Source: Coprinellus micaceus (taxonomy: Eukaryota > Basidiomycota > Agaricomycetes > Agaricales > Psathyrellaceae). From it: a stretch of DNA of 64,000 bases. Under the pieces are notes generated by a model. It was not told the DNA's origin. It did no database searches and saw nothing but the letters and a program-made list of their open reading frames with translations. The position numbers and the translations under genes are program-made. Positions 1 through 10,911 of this stretch are shown in pieces (position 1 is the first letter of the stretch; every line of letters starts with the position of its first letter). Location: the NCBI GenBank assembly GCA_951394405.1, contig OX596344.1, positions 1,302,001 through 1,366,000 on the forward strand. Direction: 5' to 3'.

Positions 1-414
1 TAATACCCTGCGCAGCGAGGTGAATAGGTTTGGTGATAGGACAATCGTACGCAGCAACTCACATAGCCATTCCCTCCGTATCCAAAATCTCCACGATCTC
101 ATCGCCTGCCAGTTGATAGCACCACTCTGCAACTCCTTCAACTCGCTTGGAGTTGGACTCGGGGTTCTAATTCCTCCACGAGGAGTGGCCGGCCCTCCCA
201 GAGCCCGGCTGGAGTTCTTGCCATACAGAAGGTTCTCCTCATCCTCGACCGGCGAGGCTACAACAGCTGTTCTGACGGAGTCCTGGTCGTCTGCGGAGTA
301 GGGAGCGTGCCCGCCATGTCGAGGATTGGGGGTATAAGGGTAGGGATTGAGCTCGATGGATGTTGAGCCCGAATTCCCGCGTCGTCGGTCGGGTGCTGGG
401 TATCCACCAACCAT
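1..414 (-). CDS. 5' part of an unrecognised protein, probably membrane-bound (runs off the left edge)
   Basis: The minus-strand frame is open from the ATG at 414-412 to the window edge. It reads a low-complexity Ser/Pro-rich head (SSTSIELNPYPYTPNPR-like text), then an acidic stretch (SPVEDEENLLYG), then PTPSELKELQSGAINW and RSWRFWIRREW. A good intron lies at 62-8 (GTGAGT...CGCAG, 55 nt); joining exon 414-63 to 7-1 extends the end to REWLWY. The pattern of a disordered head followed by a basic-aromatic block just before where a membrane segment would start resembles, from memory, fungal TVP38/SNARE-associated Golgi-like proteins, but no membrane domain lies inside the window, so the function stays open. 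The true start could lie further upstream (up to about 560) if a 5' intron is present; a stop at about 571 limits the frame. Confidence 0.45.
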   Translation of the reverse strand, partial: MVGGYPAPDRRRGNSGSTSIELNPYPYTPNPRHGGHAPYSADDQDSVRTAVVASPVEDEENLLYGKNSSRALGGPATPRGGIRTPSPTPSELKELQSGAINWQAMRSWRFWIRREWLCELLRTIVLSPNLFTSLRRVL

Positions 415-1199
415 TCGCAGGGCTTGTGCTTGAGTGGGTCTTTGTGGTGTCGTTGTTGAAGATAGAGTGCTTTGGGGGATAGAGGGTCCACCAGAACTGG
501 GGCGAGGGGATGGTTGTGAGAGAGAAAGAGAAAGGGCTGAAGTGACGGGTCCAACCTGCGGGTTCAGCACCGCTCAGCACACAGCCAAACCACTAATAAT
601 AGACGGTAATAACCCATAACATTAACCCCACTCAATTGCCGACGGGCTGCTCTGTGAAACGCGTCCCTCAGCGACAGGCTCGTTGGAAAACGCGGTATAG
701 AGGTTCCGGGGGGGCAGAATCTTGAAATCGTGTCAATTCAAACGCGGGTACAGCAGACCAGACGGGAAACTGGCGACGCGATGCTCATCGACGGGAATTT
801 ACCCCAGATTTACCCTCTTCCGAAGCCTCTGCATTTCCGCAACGGCGAAATTGGGTGAAGTACATTGGAAGTGAGGTGCATGTGGTGGTTAGAACGTCAA
901 GGATACTCAGGAAATTCTGGGAAATTCACGCGAAATATCATTATTTGTACCAGACGACGTCGCCAAATAGTACGGGCGCTTGCCAACTTGGGTTGGGACT
1001 TCGACACCAACTTCGACCCTACGCCTTCTTCTTGAATTCTCCCAACACTCTCAGACATGGTAAGAAAGACAGCCTCGCATATAAAGATATTCTCAAGCTT
1101 GAGGTCGCTCAGGCTTCTCGTACAGCGTCGACGACGACGAGGACATCTTTAGCAGCAAGCACACCGGCCAACCCAACCCAACACCCCCATGCGACGACC
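415..1199. other. Intergenic: divergent promoter region
   Basis: This stretch separates the minus-strand gene ending its 5' side at 414 from the dynein light chain gene at 1200. The open frame that begins at 855 has no recognisable content before 1200. A CT-rich leader precedes the ATG at 1200. I see no RNA gene or repeat. Confidence 0.5.
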
Positions 1200-1642
1200 A
1201 TGTCACCAGAACTCGAGCAGAAGCTTGGGTCCATGTCTTCGCATAGATCCGTGCTTGGGTACCTGCTGATTGCGCGTGGATCCCACCCCAGTATCATCCG
1301 ACACTCTGGCGTTGTGTTTGAAGGGGAGCAAGGAAAGAAGTACGCTGCAATGGTCGCGAAGATCGTGCAGAGTGTGCAGTCTGGGTTGGATGAAGTGCGG
1401 AGAGATGACGCTGCGCCAGCGTCGGCCACGGATGAATCGGTGCGTGTTCCATTGTGGGTTGGTTCCCGACGTCCTTATGCGATACAGGATGAAGTCAAGT
1501 TCTTGCGGATACGGACGAAGAGGCACGAGTTGATGATTTCTCCTGGTGAGTGTGGAATTTGCTACGGAAAAATAGCGCTGAGACCCTTCCAGACGAAAGA
1601 TACCTCTTGGCAGTGCTGCACGACCCGTCCTCAGCACCGTAA
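1200..1642 (+). CDS. Roadblock/LC7-family dynein light chain
   Basis: Three exons, 1200-1439, 1488-1545 and 1593-1642, give 115 residues. Introns are 1440-1487 (GTGCGT...ACAG, 48 nt) and 1546-1592 (GTGAGT...CCAG, 47 nt). The protein shows the family's layout over its whole length: an N-terminal helix (MSPELEQKLGSMSSHRSVLG), then VLGYLLIARG, the central helix (KYAAMVAKIVQSVQ) and the C-terminal signature FLRIRTKRHELMISPDERY followed by LLAVLHDP. Length is slightly above the usual 95-105 residues. The family dimerises and binds the intermediate chain of cytoplasmic dynein. The ATG at 1200 is preferred because it matches the family's usual start and a longer upstream frame has no similarity. Without splicing, the 48-nt intron would insert 16 residues in the middle of the last sheet. 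Confidence 0.88.
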
Positions 1643-1944
1643 ACATACTACCAATCGATACCCCTGTACACTACTCGAACTCAATACGAACCATTCGGAC
1701 GGCTTCACATCGACATTTCGTAAACTTGAGCGCTTCTTGAGACCTCCCCTCGATATCCCCGCCTTGCATTTCCTTACCCTCCGACGTCACGCGCTTACCA
1801 CACTATGCATTGGCCATATGACCACAGGTAGGAAAGGCCGTGATGAACTTATATAAATCACAGCAGAGGTAAGCTCCATCTCTTCCATCCTGATTCTCTA
1901 CTTCCAGGGGCTTCCTCATCCAACCCACGCGTCCAACCTACAAG
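1643..1944. other. Intergenic between dynein light chain and PhyH genes
   Basis: About 300 bp between two tandem plus-strand genes. It holds the 3' region of the first, TATAAATC at about 1850, and a C-rich leader before the ATG at 1945. Nothing else seen. Confidence 0.5.
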
Positions 1945-3096
1945 ATGCCCTCCCCACCCCTCTCCTACACCTCCATCAAAGCCTCCTACGACGCCAACGG
2001 CTTCGTCATCATCCCCTCAGGCACTCCTCTCAGCCTCATACCCCCCTCCAAACTCCCTCCACTCCGCGATGCATGCGAACGCGTTATCGCCAAGACCCGT
2101 ACAGGCGAGTGGACTAGGCGGAGGACCGTCGGGAAGCAATTCCCCCCCTACGATAACGACAACTCTGATTCCTGGGGCGTGCAGCACCTCATGCACCCCG
2201 ATCTCGGGGAGGGGATCTTCGCGGGGTGGTACTGCAGCGAGAGGGTGTTGAAAGCCGTGAAAGCTTTGTTAGGTTGCGAAGAGGAGGATTTGGAGTTGGG
2301 TGCGTACCGGAAGCCCCTATCATTTCCAGCGACGTGATTGATTGATTGGACGGGCGCTAACTAACAGAACTGTTCAACCTGCTCATCAACCCGCTCTCGC
2401 ATGACTTTGCGCTGCGGTGGCACCGCGACGACGTGCGCGAGATTGCCTCTGAGGGGGAGGAAGTCGAGGCGCTCGGGAAATGGCACACTGGAGTAAGCGC
2501 TTGCTTCGCTTTGTATCCGACTCCGACCGAGTACTGACTGCGCGGGTCAGGTTCAATGGAATACGTGAGGGCTGATTTTAGTCGAAGAGCGATGTTTAGC
2601 GGTGCTGATAGCCGTCTACAGAGCCCTGTATCGTGACGAGTGCCTGTTCGTCGTCCCAGGTAGCCACAATGTCCCCCGCACCCCGGAGCAGAGGGCGCTC
2701 TCATCGACATTAGATCCACCAACCAACCCACTCGACATGCCTAGCGCTCTTCAAGTCATACTCCAACGTGCATTGTTCCCCTTTTCTCCCCTTCACCTTG
2801 ACCCACTCTAGTTCTACACAGCCGGGGACACCGTCTTCTACAACTCGAACATCCTGCACTGCGCCACTTACAACTCCCAAACCAAGCGCGCCACGCTCCA
2901 TGCATGCATGGGTGACGCCGTGCGTGGAGGCACTGTACGCGCTCGCAACATCTTGCAGCACGATTTGAAGTGGATGCAGGACGAGGCGTTCCGTGAGACG
3001 TTGCCCAACGCTACCGCGCGGGGGATGCTTGATAGGCTCAAGGGCCTGCAGAGTGAGCAAGGCGGGGAGGAGGTCGCGTATTCGTTGGCGGGATAG
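1945..3096 (+). CDS. Phytanoyl-CoA dioxygenase (PhyH) family protein
   Basis: Five exons (1945-2299, 2368-2492, 2551-2564, 2622-2754, 2812-3096) give 303 residues. The third exon is only 14 nt and supplies VQWNT together with its neighbours. The jelly-roll dioxygenase core is clear: FALRWHRDD near residues 132-140 carries the first iron-binding His and Asp; KWHTGVQWNTALYRDECLFV and VPGSH follow; GDTVFYNSNILHCATY holds the second iron-binding His; and the Arg in TKRATLHACMG is where the family binds 2-oxoglutarate. Members hydroxylate small molecules or lipids using Fe(II) and 2-oxoglutarate; the substrate cannot be told from sequence. The fourth intron uses a weak donor (GTCATA at 2755). The gene ends tail to tail with the F-box gene at 3231. 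Confidence 0.85.
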
Positions 3097-3230
3097 ACAA
3101 GCGTTGGTGACATCCTGGGTGGCGGCAGGCTGGACAGAGGTGGAATAATGATACAGACGGTGGAACAACAGCAATACAATTGGTCGTAAACGTATACGGC
3201 TCCGCAGAGCTCACATAAACCATCAGGAGG

Positions 3231-4726
3231 TCAGTCCTCCAGGCACTCCCATCTTCCCTGGCTCTCTACACTCCCCTCTGTTGCCTTCTCATCGTCCTCT
3301 CCACCCGAAATTTCTGTTTGACAAGCCCGGGTGGGCCTCTGGAACCAGACTCTCCCCCTCGGAAGTATAATGGTCCGTAAGGTACGGCACTCTTGATGCC
3401 ATTTTTCTGCAACCTCCTGCTCGGCAGCAGCAGGAGACTCTTCTGAGGAGGTTGCGACGCATGTGATGTACTGGGTCCGCGTCAGTTAATTGCAGCTCTT
3501 TATGGGGTATGGAAAGAACGCGAAGACCTACCTTGAGACGCTTGAACGCGCGTAGATGCCGACATGCCCCTAGCAATTGTTCCTAATATAACACCCTTAG
3601 CAAACCACCTCACACATTACGAACTCCCATAACCCACATTAGTAAACTCAGCCAAGAGGACGACGATATGCAAGGCCTCGAGCTCGGGGAATCTCATGGC
3701 GACTTGTTCAAAGATGAAGGTCGGGGCATCGGGGTCGAAGCTAATCACGCTCAGCCGCTTCAATGGTGCCGCCGAAGTTTGTACAGCATCCAGAGCGTTG
3801 AGGGAGTTCAGGGAGAAGAGGGGTATGGATGCGGTGGTCACCGGACGGCCGCGGACCACCTCCTTCACCACGCCTGGCCCCGCGTGAATCGCGTTGAAGC
3901 AAGTGAGGTGAGGTAGTGAGGTCTCCTCCAATGTGAACTGGTCCGAGGGGGATGCCTCTTGGCTTTGAGGAGCGGGCGTGCCGCTGTAGATGAAGGGCAA
4001 CGATCTGAGGGCGTCGTGTTGGAACCCTCGGAGCGTTAGATGGACGACGCGGTCCTGGGAATCGAGAAAGCGAGCCAACTCTGGTGTACAATGCATGCTC
4101 GTGCTGAACTGCTGCAGCTTAAACACGCACCCCTCCAATATCCATACGGGGCTTTGGGATTTGGGCAAGTCCAGCCCCAAGACCACCAAACCCGTCGTTC
4201 CCCGCAATAGCCGGTGCAGGAGGCGGTAGAAGTTGGCCGTGGGCCATTGGATGGTTGAGACGTTAATGTCTAGCTTCCGGACGTGTTTGTGAACAGAGGT
4301 GTTGGCGACCAGGCCTTTAATGAAAGATAGGATAGCCTGGGCGGGAGTCGACTCCTCCGAGTCGCTCGAGGCGATGGCGAGGTCACGGTAGAGGAGCGGG
4401 ACCGCCACTGAGTGTAGGGCCTTGTTGGTTTGGAGGGCGTGGTAGAGCTCCGCCTTCGACAGTTGACGCAGGATGAGCTCAAGGAGCTCGAGGGGAAGGC
4501 GAGGCCGTATTGTTGGTGGCCGCGTTCCCCCTCCTTCCTTGGACGACGAGCCCGCCTCCGGGGATGTTGTGTCGATCTCGGAGGTGGCGGTGGGGCCATA
4601 TGGACGCCGCCTCCGGCTGTGAACAGTTTGCCCGTGCTCTTCTGGGAAGTGGGAGTTGACCATATTCTCGTTGAGGGCGGCCAGAATCTGGATCTTGGTG
4701 TGGAAGTTGTGGAAGTGGTCGGCCAT
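3231..4726 (-). CDS. F-box protein with leucine-rich-like C-terminal region
   Basis: Exons 4726-3638, 3582-3532 and 3470-3231 give 459 residues; introns are 3637-3583 (55 nt) and 3531-3471 (61 nt). After a basic, disordered head (about 70 residues) comes an F-box (RPRLPLELLELILRQLS, then KAELYHALQTNKALHSVA). The rest alternates short beta/alpha units like LRR segments. The spliced C-terminus ends in EKWHQECRTLRTIILPRG, a phrase I associate with Agaricomycete F-box proteins, which supports the two small introns; without them the frame stops at 3617. F-box proteins link targets to Skp1-cullin ubiquitin ligases; no target is suggested. Its 3' end faces the PhyH gene, 134 bp away. Confidence 0.82.
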
Positions 4727-5121
4727 GGGAGGACAGGAGCAAGAGCCACAGACTCCGATCTCTCCCCGAATTGCATCATATCAGGCCGGATCAGGCAAAG
4801 CCGGCCCCGATTCCTCAAGTCCTCGGACTCCATGCCCAGCGACACAATGGGGCGCGTCGGGGTAGCAGAAGCCCTCCATAAATTCAGCTTTACATAGAAT
4901 GGAAAACTAGACATATCCCTGGGCAGGTAGGACTCACCGGCGAGTTTGAATCTGGGCCCACCGAGATTCCGAGTCTGAGGTGTCGGCCTTCGTATGGTAT
5001 TGACGACAACCAGAATTTAAAACAAAATTGTAACCGAGTAATACGACATAACGTGGGGCTAATTTTCCCTGAAGTAGGTTTAAGCGGCACACCCATCCCA
5101 CATTTTAAGCGCCCACGAGCG
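4727..5121. other. Intergenic between two minus-strand F-box genes
   Basis: Promoter side of the F-box gene at 3231-4726 and 3' side of the one at 5122-6549. It contains a copy of the recurrent GCGCCC motif (TTTTAAGCGCCCACG, 5103-5117) only a few bases past the stop codon. No gene seen. Confidence 0.5.
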
Positions 5122-6549
5122 CTAATCGGGCCTCTTGATGTTCCTTACGTCACTACGTATACCCTCAGTCTTAACCCAAGTCTTAGATGGGAGGGAAAAC
5201 TCACTGGACAAAAACCCAGTGCCGCATGCTAAACACTCGCACTCCACGTCCTGCACGAGGCTCCTGAACAGTTCCATCTCCTCGTCCGTGCCATCTCTGC
5301 ACAGATAGCCGGTGACCCTCCGCAACGTGCGCAAGCCGCCTGGGCTTTTCGAGCGTAGACCCCGCGCTTTTGCTATATCAAGGAGTCTATGGAAGGGCAT
5401 GTCAGGCTCTATTTCGAGGTATCCAAGGTGTGGGCAAAGCCATTCGCCAGCGCCGTCTGCCTCGCGTCTGCCTCCGTTGGGGGAGGCCAGGGCTTTGAGA
5501 ATATCGTCGCCCTCGTTTGTTTCGGTGTTGTACTCCAAATACCGGGCGATTGCGTCGTCACGGATCGTGAGATGTAGGATATTTGGCAGGCGAGCCAGGA
5601 ATTGGATGAGGCAAGGGGCATCCTCCTCAACGAGCGACTGTTCAATTCTGAGCGTGTGTAGTCGGCGTGGGGTGTACTCGGGGTTACACCATTGTGAAAG
5701 GAAGGGTGTGAGGGGCCTCATCGCCGAGTCTGGGCGACTATCCCACCTGGAGTACACAGGACAAGGGCCCAGGGACAATACTTCGAGGGAAGGGCACGCA
5801 AGAGATGACAGGAGAAGCGAAGGGTAGTCGACACTCCTGAGCTTTAGTGAGGTGAGGTTGCTCAACCGAATTATTCTAGGTGTGTCTGGAAGCCGAGGGT
5901 AGTGCTTCAGTTCGTTGATACTCAGCGTCTCGACGTTGGGGATGTAATTTAAATGGCCGAGTGTTTCACCCAGTGCGATGTGCTTGGCCCGTCCGGGGAT
6001 GAAGCTGAAGCTTTTGAGAGAACGGGAGAGGAATTGGGGAGGGGGGTTGGGGCCGACCAGGGAAAGGTGGCTGAGGGCGGGTGGGCGCCGCAGGTCCACA
6101 CCGTCGGCATCACCTTCGGGCCTGAAGAAAGGAGAGTCCTTCCCGGGACACCCCTGGGTGACTGTAAGCGTCTGAAGCTTCCCCCTCAAATCATGCCACC
6201 GACATCTCTCCAGGACGTCGCATGGTAGTGCCGCGCTGATCCAGTTGCACGAGAGTTGAACGAGCTGTGCAAGGACTGGGTCCAGACGACCGCGTTTGTC
6301 CGCACCCTTGTGGATGAACACCGTCAGCGGTGCATGTTTGGCTCGGGTGATTTGGTCGAGGAGCAGACGCGGACGCGGACTATGGGACTTTGGGGATACG
6401 TCGATAATGCCCCAGAGGTGCGGCGTGGTGAATACAATCTCGTTCCATGTCCGGCAGACCAAACATATCGGGGGTAAGAAACGGATGCCCCAGTCAAGGA
6501 CACCCATTTCGAAGGCAGTAGCGAGGATCTCGGCGGGGATGTCGTCCAT
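5122..6549 (-). CDS. F-box-like protein with repeated leucine-rich units
   Basis: A single exon of 475 residues. The start MDDIPAEILATAFEMG, followed by FLPPICLVCRTWNEIV and TTPHLWGIIDV, is a typical fungal F-box-like domain (Pro-x-Glu-Ile, then V-C-+-x-W). The body has repeated L-x-x-L-x-L units (PALSHLSLVG, NVETLSINEL, NLTSLKLRSV, SLEVLSLGPC), as in LRR-type substrate receptors. The C-terminus carries a CECLACGTG segment of unknown use. A role as an Skp1-bound substrate adaptor is inferred from the domain only. It is not closely similar to its neighbour at 3231 or to the F-box group at 35-41 kb. Confidence 0.8.
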   Translation of the reverse strand: MDDIPAEILATAFEMGVLDWGIRFLPPICLVCRTWNEIVFTTPHLWGIIDVSPKSHSPRPRLLLDQITRAKHAPLTVFIHKGADKRGRLDPVLAQLVQLSCNWISAALPCDVLERCRWHDLRGKLQTLTVTQGCPGKDSPFFRPEGDADGVDLRRPPALSHLSLVGPNPPPQFLSRSLKSFSFIPGRAKHIALGETLGHLNYIPNVETLSINELKHYPRLPDTPRIIRLSNLTSLKLRSVDYPSLLLSSLACPSLEVLSLGPCPVYSRWDSRPDSAMRPLTPFLSQWCNPEYTPRRLHTLRIEQSLVEEDAPCLIQFLARLPNILHLTIRDDAIARYLEYNTETNEGDDILKALASPNGGRREADGAGEWLCPHLGYLEIEPDMPFHRLLDIAKARGLRSKSPGGLRTLRRVTGYLCRDGTDEEMELFRSLVQDVECECLACGTGFLSSEFSLPSKTWVKTEGIRSDVRNIKRPD

Positions 6550-7283
6550 TGGGGAAGGGGGTTCGAGTGTGTGGGCTGTTCGATGGTTTCCAAACTGTTC
6601 ATGTCTCTCGAGCTTTTATTGACAACTCGCCGGTGATCGTCGTTGCGTCGTGTATCGGAGGCGTCGGTCATAGGCCGGGACCGTCAGCGCCAGGGTCAGA
6701 AACCGGAGTCGTGACTCAATATCCATCATGGAAGACAGCGTCGACAGCGACAGTCTCCGAGGGAACACAGCCGGTCGATCGCTCAATACGCACCGCCCCC
6801 TTGAGGATTCAGAAATCGCTTCGCTCCCTGGGACCCCGACTGGGAATTACTTGACGGGTATCCATGACCGGAAACTAACGACGCCTCGCAGAGTCGCACG
6901 ACATCCGAGGCTCTGGATTTCTTCTGACCTCAACTCCGTCCCATAATTCCTGCCTACCGTCATGCCTCACCCAGAATCGTCCTTCTCTTCATCTGCCTAG
7001 CCTCCCTGTGAACCTCCAGAGTCCAAACACACGGCTGTCAAGGTCTCCCCGGATAAGGGACAGCGTTCGCCTCTATCCTCGCCGGATTCTTGAAACAGTT
7101 GACTCGTTCTCCGACTCAGGAGGAAGAACTGGAGTCGTTGAGCCACGGTATTACTGGGGAGTATGGTGGTGAAGGGTAAGGACGAACAGATTCGATAAAG
7201 ATACATACTCCCTTTCTTCGCGTTCTTCATGGTCAGGCACGAGCCAGAAGGCACCTGATAATAATACCAAGTACATACACGAG
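6550..7283. other. Intergenic, upstream of an F-box gene and downstream of TAF11
   Basis: About 730 bp. Short open frames on both strands show no recognisable product. I see no repeat or RNA gene. Confidence 0.5.
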
Positions 7284-8224
7284 CTAGCGCACGAACAGCC
7301 GCTTCGATCGTAGCGGACGCGCAGCACCTACACGCCCCGTCTCCTCCTGGTACATCCGATACGCCTCACGCATATGGTCCGGCGATAGTGGCCCTGATTC
7401 TCCCCGGCGTGCTTGTACAGCGCGAGCTGAGCACGGAGTAAGCAGCGCGTCCTTCGAAGTCGTCAACACCACGTACCCTTTTCCACCACCTCCCCAACAA
7501 AGACCTTCGAAAACCCGGCGATGATTTGTGCGACAGGCATCGACACCTGGTGCCCCAGTGTTTGCTGGATGACTTTGCGCACAACTTGTTTCGGGAGAGC
7601 GTGTCGTCTGTAGGCTTCAAATCTGTCGTATTGCTCGGACGAGAAGTTGTCCATGAGGACTTTGAGATTGTCTTTTGATTGGGTCTGGAACGACAACTGC
7701 GCCGAATAGTCGTCGTCCGCCATGGCAGGGAGTAATTCATCGTCTCCTTCGATATCATCCTCTGGTGCTGGCCTCCCTTGAAGTATGGCCTGTGGCCCAA
7801 GGTGAATTGCTTCAGGTGGAGGCATCATCTGAGCGTCCATTGCCTCGCCTCCAGGCACCTCAGACAGTCCAGCTCCCTGTATGCTGGGTTGTGCAGCCCC
7901 TGGTGGGCCATTTGGAACTGTCCAATTGAGCTGCGGTTGATAATGGTTTCCTGTGTACTGTGTCGACGCCGATGTCCCTGGAGGTGGGGCAGACTGGAAG
8001 AACGTCGCCTGTTGGAGCCTTGGCGAGTTGGCCGCTGATGCCGTAGGATTCTTTGGTTTCCTGCCCCGCTTTGCTCCTGTCCCTTTTAGCGCCTTTCCTC
8101 GCTGCGATGGGGTTCCTAAATGTGTCTGCGTGATGAATTGAGGGGTAGATGCAGCTGGGGTGGGTGTTCCTGGCGCTGAACCGACACTGAAGCTTTGCAG
8201 ATTGTGACCGTACGGGGTTGTCAT
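7284..8224 (-). CDS. TAF11: TFIID subunit TAF11 (histone-fold protein)
   Basis: Two exons, 8224-7477 and 7426-7284, with a 50-nt intron (GTACGT...CTCAG), give 296 residues. The first 180 or so are Gln/Pro/Ala-rich and disordered, with a small basic patch (KRGRKPKNP). From about residue 183 the TAF11 histone fold is plain: KVLMDNFSSEQYDRFEAYRR, then KQVVRKVIQQTLG, VAQIIAGFSKVFVGEVVE and, after the intron, ARAVQARRGESGPLSPDHMR and EAYRMYQEE. In TFIID, TAF11 pairs with TAF13 and contacts TBP at the promoter. Unspliced, the frame would stop at TWC and lose the final helix. It shares a 306-bp divergent promoter with the MGQRHQ-family gene. Confidence 0.92.
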
Positions 8225-8530
8225 TATTCCAATCTGGCTTCGATGGAGAAGTTGTAGTCGTGCACGTCGTAGTCACGGTTCAAATGAAAGCAGCTACAAC
8301 GGTCGAGATCACAGACCCTAACCTCGACCGCAGCCCCTAACCCTAATGTAACTGTGTGCATGTGTTTGTGTGCGTGCCCTCTCACCAACTCCTTGAGTGT
8401 CTCGAATGGGTCTCAAAGCTTCCTACCAGCGTACTAATTCTCGCCGCGAGCCTATATTTTATTCGCGCGTGGGTACGACGAGGGACTCGACACTCGATAT
8501 AGAACTGTCCACTTGAATCGGACCGCCAGA
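8225..8530. other. Divergent promoter between TAF11 and the MGQRHQ-family gene
   Basis: A 306-bp region read outward in both directions. It contains two telomere-like units (CCCTAACCCTAA at 8335-8346), which can serve as a promoter element in fungi, and a TATATTTTA stretch at about 8451. No gene. Confidence 0.55.
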
Positions 8531-10245
8531 ATGGGCCAACGACACCAGCTCTTCCTCGTAGCTCGAGTCCGAGCGGCTCCTAACGAATCTGAGAAGTACC
8601 GATGTGTGGCTGCTTTCCACCACCAATGGTGCTACGGAACTCTTCCGCTCCTATGCGTCAACAGACTCAAGCACCTCGCCAGAACGAAGGCCAACGCCGC
8701 TCTCATCCGTAGAGACCTGCACAGGTACCACGAGGGGGTGCAAAGGTCGGCTCAGATTCCTTGCCCTTACATCACCTTCCTAGCGGGTACCGCATTCTCC
8801 GTCGATATTGGCGGTGAAGGTTCGTTCAAGTACTTTTCCACGGTCTCCTACGAGGACGCCACCATGGGTAGCACGGATGGAGGTATGTTGAAACGGCCGA
8901 CGACACAGGAGAGTAGCACGCTAATATCATGACAGACAACAACGATGGTATAACTGTCGTGGACATCACCAACCCAGAGGACTTTGCTTCAATTGGAGGC
9001 TTAGAAGTGGAAGAACCTGAAGAGATTCCAGATCTCGTTCCTTTGACGGCTACTCAGTACCTCAGGGCTTACTATCCAGAGAGCCTTTAAATTGAACCAC
9101 TGGCTAGTAGGTCGTCCTGTTGTCACCCTCGTATTTCTCTGTCCCTGACCCTCGAGTTCAAAGGTAAATCACAGGAAGAGGGGGAGGAGAGGCACCGAAA
9201 GGCAATACGAGACTTGGACGACGTGCGCCTTTTGACGTTGGGCGTGTTGGCTGCGACTTGGCCGCACGAATATGGGTCAGGGGTGGATGGTGATGAATGC
9301 TCCACAGCCCCCAAAGTTGTCGCAAAGTACTGCGACGAAGCCCGACCGGGAAGCACCAGTCATGTAGAGCCAACCTCTGTCGAGTCCATCGCTGCGCTCA
9401 ACGCAGCTCCGGACGCAGTGGTGGGACTGTCCAAGCGCTCCCTCTCGTCCGCCGAGCTTTTCGCCACCTTGAAGGGAGCTGGGCCTTTCCGCCGGCTCGA
9501 CGTCTCGCACAACCCCGCCATCTACAAGGCGACTTTCTCCCAAATACTCGCCAAACACCATCTGGAATGGGTCAACATTGAAGGATGCAACGTCTCCGAT
9601 CAGGACATCATTGACCTTCTTAAATCCCAGCCCCCCCTCTTCCGGGGGATCGAAGTCATCATCCACCCTGCCTTTCTCTCGGTCGACTGTCTCGAGGGGG
9701 ACTCGACGGAGATCCCGAGCGCCTTCCGCGTTTTGTACAACACCTCTGCTTACTTCCAGGTTTCTCAGTTTGAATGTGGCCTCCCTTTCTTTGGGGTTGA
9801 CCAAATCGTCCAGAATCTCCTCGACATGGCAAATGCGCACAGCGAAGCTACCTTTGGTACAGGTGCTCCTACTTTCCACACCATACAAAGCCTGTTCGCG
9901 GCTTCGTACCGCAATGGACAACCGTGGGCCAAGCGAGACATACAAACAATACCTCTGCAGACGACATCAAAGGGCTTCGCCGATGGTTATACGTTCGTCT
10001 TTATTGTTGAAGAACGGCCGAGTTCCACCCCATCCCCCCTGTATCACTACGGAATCATTCCTCCAGGAGGCGAGCACAAGTTCCTCGACGTCGCCATGTT
10101 CTTGGAGCATTTGGGGAAGGAAGGGTGGCCTAAGCCAAAGTACGGGGCGGCCGTGAAACAAGTCATCAAGGCATACAGCGAAGGGGGGGCACTGTTAGTG
10201 GACTTTGACCTCACGATGAAGAAGTTGGGCTTTGATAAGGACTAG
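8531..10245 (+). CDS. MGQRHQ-family basidiomycete protein, interrupted by an in-frame stop
   Basis: Exon 1 (8531-8882) starts MGQRHQLFLVARVR and continues CVAAFHHQWCYGTLPL, a start I associate with a multicopy Agaricomycete family of unknown function. A 53-nt intron (8883-8935, GTATGT...ACAG) joins to DNNDGITVVDITNPEDF and ATQYLRAYYPESL, followed by TAA at 9088-9090. The same frame then stays open to 10245 and carries on with family-like text (RDLDDVRLLTLGVLAATWP, then FRRLDVSHNP and LEWVNIEGCNVSD, LRR-like). Up to the stop the product is 168 residues; read through, 553. The 90 nt after the stop look non-coding and end in TCACAG at 9177, like an intron acceptor, but there is no GT donor in the right place. 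So this is either a disrupted copy, a misspliced allele, or a gene with an unusual intron. Confidence 0.65.
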
Positions 10246-10911
10246 ATCTCAATCCCACAGCACTACTAGTAGCCTCTAGGGCATATAAGTTGGGGTTATG
10301 CCTCCTAGAGGCTCTGAAAGACGATTGATAATTTCGCATCATCCTTTACGATCGAAGCGCAAGAGGTACAAGTCAGTGTTACTGGTATTCGTTTGGTAGG
10401 TCGCATCGCGATTAGGCGCCCGTGGTTTGTTTCCCGGATCAGGTCCGTAAGCGTAGTCAGATCTGTAGCGAGAGCCTTGAGTTTTTTCCTGTGTATAAAA
10501 ACGCCTCCTGTGGACCTTCCTACAGCTACACCACATTCTACAAGGGAACCAAGCGTTCTCCCGCGAATGTCGAACACGGAGGGTCACGAAAATCGATATA
10601 ACGTCACGGTCAATTGCAGTTGGCTCCCGGAAATGAAACTATGAGTTCAGATATAGTATATTCATTCCATTACTATCCGATTCGATACTCAGCGTTCAGC
10701 GCTCAGGACTCGCCCATTCCCCAGTGTGCCCGCTTTGAGGCGATAGGGGCGTGTACAATCGCGGAATAGGGGCTTGTTCAACAACTCCGCCCGGGCTGTC
10801 AGCTGTCAGCTACCGCGCCTCGTGTCGAAAATTCGAGCACTTTGTTTCCTTCGCACTCCACATCCTTTCTCAATGTCCGGCTCTCGGCTCACACTCTAGT
10901 ATCGGACGACA
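10246..10911. other. Intergenic, 666 bp
   Basis: Holds a recurrent-motif copy (ATTAGGCGCCCGT, 10411-10423) and TATAAAA at about 10494. The short frames here have no recognisable content. Confidence 0.5.

Noticed and set aside
855..1856. Open frame of 333 codons on the plus strand
   Set aside because: Only the part from 1200 on resembles a protein (roadblock/LC7). The rest is leader, unspliced introns and 3' flank.
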